From the NCBI GenBank assembly GCA_017412265.1, contig JAFPYK010000208.1:1-6988 (forward strand): 6,988 nucleotides of DNA. The letters are read 5' to 3'. This stretch comes from Lachnospiraceae bacterium. Its GTDB lineage: Bacteria > Bacillota > Clostridia > Lachnospirales > Lachnospiraceae. Below the pieces are notes generated by a model. The model was not told the origin of the DNA, made no database searches, and saw only the letters and a list, made by a program, of their open reading frames with translations. The position numbers were made by a program, and so were the translations under genes. Shown here piece by piece: positions 6,160 to 6,988 of this stretch. Each line of letters begins with the position of its first letter. Position 1 is the first letter of the stretch.

Positions 6160-6215
6160 CTGTTATTGAATGAACTTCTCCGATCATTGCTTCTCGTTCT
6201 GCTAAAACTAGTATT

Positions 6216-6244
6216 ATTATACTTTTGTAAGAATACAATTGCAA
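6216..6244 (-). promoter_or_regulatory. Sigma-A-type promoter of the sugar ABC operon
   Basis: On the minus strand, TTGCAA (6239-6244, 4/6) and a perfect TATAAT (6216-6221) are 17 nt apart. Transcription would start near 6209, leaving a leader of about 113 nt before the ATPase ATG. The -35 hexamer lies in the palindrome ATTGCAAT, and an imperfect TTTACGAAA-type element lies upstream of it. Either could be an operator, but no regulator gene is present to support this. Confidence 0.78.
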
Positions 6245-6310
6245 TCGTTTTTTTTGTTTCGTAAAGCATTTTTACATTTTATATCCTGTGTACATTCCTG
6301 CAAATATATA

Positions 6311-6337
6311 CGGCCTCCCGAACATGTCAGGAGACCG
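6311..6337 (-). terminator. Probable terminator of purB
   Basis: Arms CGGCCTCC (6311-6318) and GGAGACCG (6330-6337) form an 8-bp stem with one G-T pair and an 11-nt loop. On the minus strand the stem is followed by TATATATTTG, a mixed rather than pure T-tract. It lies 39 nt past the purB stop codon and before the ABC operon promoter. Efficiency is probably moderate, so some read-through into the ABC operon is possible. Confidence 0.55.
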
Positions 6338-6376
6338 CACTGTTACTTTCACAAATATGCCGTTTTTTTGCCGCAT

Positions 6377-6988
6377 TTACATGGTAATCTCCGCTTCCAG
6401 CCCGAGATCTTTACGGTTCTCGGCGAGAATCGGATCGATATAATCTCTCAGATATTCCTCTACCTGCGAAGGCGCGCGGCCCACATACAGCTTCGGATCC
6501 ATCGTCTTCTCCAGCTGCTCTCTGGTCAGCCCGAAGCTCTCATCCGCCGCGATCAGGTCCAGCAGGTTGTTCTCCAGCCCGAGCTCCTTGACGTTCCGCC
6601 CGGCTTCCATCGAGAGCACACGGATCTTCTCGTGCAGCTCCTGGCGGTCGCCGCCGGCCTTCACCGCGTCCATCATGATGTTCTCGGTCGCCATGAAGGG
6701 CAGCTCCGAGCGCAGGCGCTTCTCGATCACCTTCGGGTACACCACAAGGCCCGAGGCGACATTCAGGTACAGGTCCAGGATGCCGTCGATCGCGAGAAAT
6801 GCCTCCGGCACGGACAGTCTCTTGCCCGCGGAGTCATCCAGGGTCCGCTCAAACCACTGTACGGATGTGGTCATGGCAGGATTCAGGGCATCCACCATGA
6901 CATAACGGGCCAGCGAGCAAATGCGCTCCGAGCGCATGGGGTTTCTCTTATAGGCCATCGCGGAAGATCCGATCTGATTCTTCTCAAA
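6377..6988 (-). CDS. purB: Adenylosuccinate lyase, C-terminal part (5' end outside window)
   Basis: PurB cleaves adenylosuccinate to AMP and fumarate, and SAICAR to AICAR and fumarate, in purine synthesis. It acts in the cytoplasm as a homotetramer. The 203 codons before the TAA stop are open to the right edge, so the gene continues beyond the window; the first ATG inside it (6958) is internal. The fragment opens with FEKNQIGSSAMAYKRNP, which fits the fumarate-lyase signature G-S-x2-M-x2-K-x-N and its flexible active-site loop with the catalytic serine. MRSERICSLAR, SVQWFERTLDDSA, GLVVYPKVIE, ELPFMATENI and HEKIRVLS follow closely the long ADSL type known from animals and found in many Clostridia, rather than the B. 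subtilis type. The signature has Ala where most members have Pro (MAYK for MPYK). No break is seen. Confidence 0.96.
   Translation of the reverse strand, partial: FEKNQIGSSAMAYKRNPMRSERICSLARYVMVDALNPAMTTSVQWFERTLDDSAGKRLSVPEAFLAIDGILDLYLNVASGLVVYPKVIEKRLRSELPFMATENIMMDAVKAGGDRQELHEKIRVLSMEAGRNVKELGLENNLLDLIAADESFGLTREQLEKTMDPKLYVGRAPSQVEEYLRDYIDPILAENRKDLGLEAEITM

Noticed and set aside
6270..6310. Second promoter upstream of the ABC operon (TTGCAG and TATAAA on the minus strand)
   Set aside because: The spacer is only 14 nt, too short, and a far better promoter lies at 6216-6244.

Overview
The window reads as chromosomal DNA of a Gram-positive anaerobe of the class Clostridia, most likely a Lachnospiraceae-type gut bacterium. 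This is inferred from the lipoprotein style of the sugar-binding protein, the AAGGAGG-type ribosome binding sites, the MsmX-like ATPase and the animal-ADSL-like PurB. No phage, plasmid or insertion-sequence gene is visible. Every gene I can support lies on the minus strand, so transcription runs from right to left.

Layout in the direction of transcription: (1) 6377-6988 is the C-terminal part of purB (adenylosuccinate lyase), cut by the right window edge, followed by a modest hairpin terminator. (2) From a clear sigma-A-type promoter (TTGCAA-17-TATAAT, 6216-6244) runs a four-gene carbohydrate ABC importer operon: an MsmX/MalK-type ATPase (4948-6096), a solute-binding lipoprotein (3595-4872), a MalF-type permease (2580-3470) and a MalG-type permease (1740-2576). 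A strong GC-rich terminator ends it at 1687-1721. A 13-bp perfect inverted repeat sits between the binding-protein and first permease genes, and the ATPase leader has an unusual initiation region. (3) purA (adenylosuccinate synthetase, 293-1570) has its own promoter (TTGTAA-17-TATATT, 1620-1648) and a long bidirectional terminator (226-284). (4) Positions 1-226 hold no gene. They contain a tandem array of diverged palindromic (REP-like) units and an exact 76-bp duplication that includes half of the purA terminator.

How the genes work together: PurA and PurB catalyse the two consecutive steps from IMP to AMP (IMP + Asp + GTP to adenylosuccinate, then to AMP + fumarate). The importer is a complete CUT1 system: lipoprotein receptor, two permeases and an ATPase. 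It has its own promoter and terminator, so it lies between the two purine genes as an independent unit. Its substrate cannot be read from this sequence, and no glycosidase or regulator gene is present to suggest one.

No gene here belongs to an undescribed system. The parts most worth a second look are the palindromic array downstream of purA, the translation start of the ATPase gene, and a PurA that differs from the E. coli enzyme at several ligand-contacting positions.
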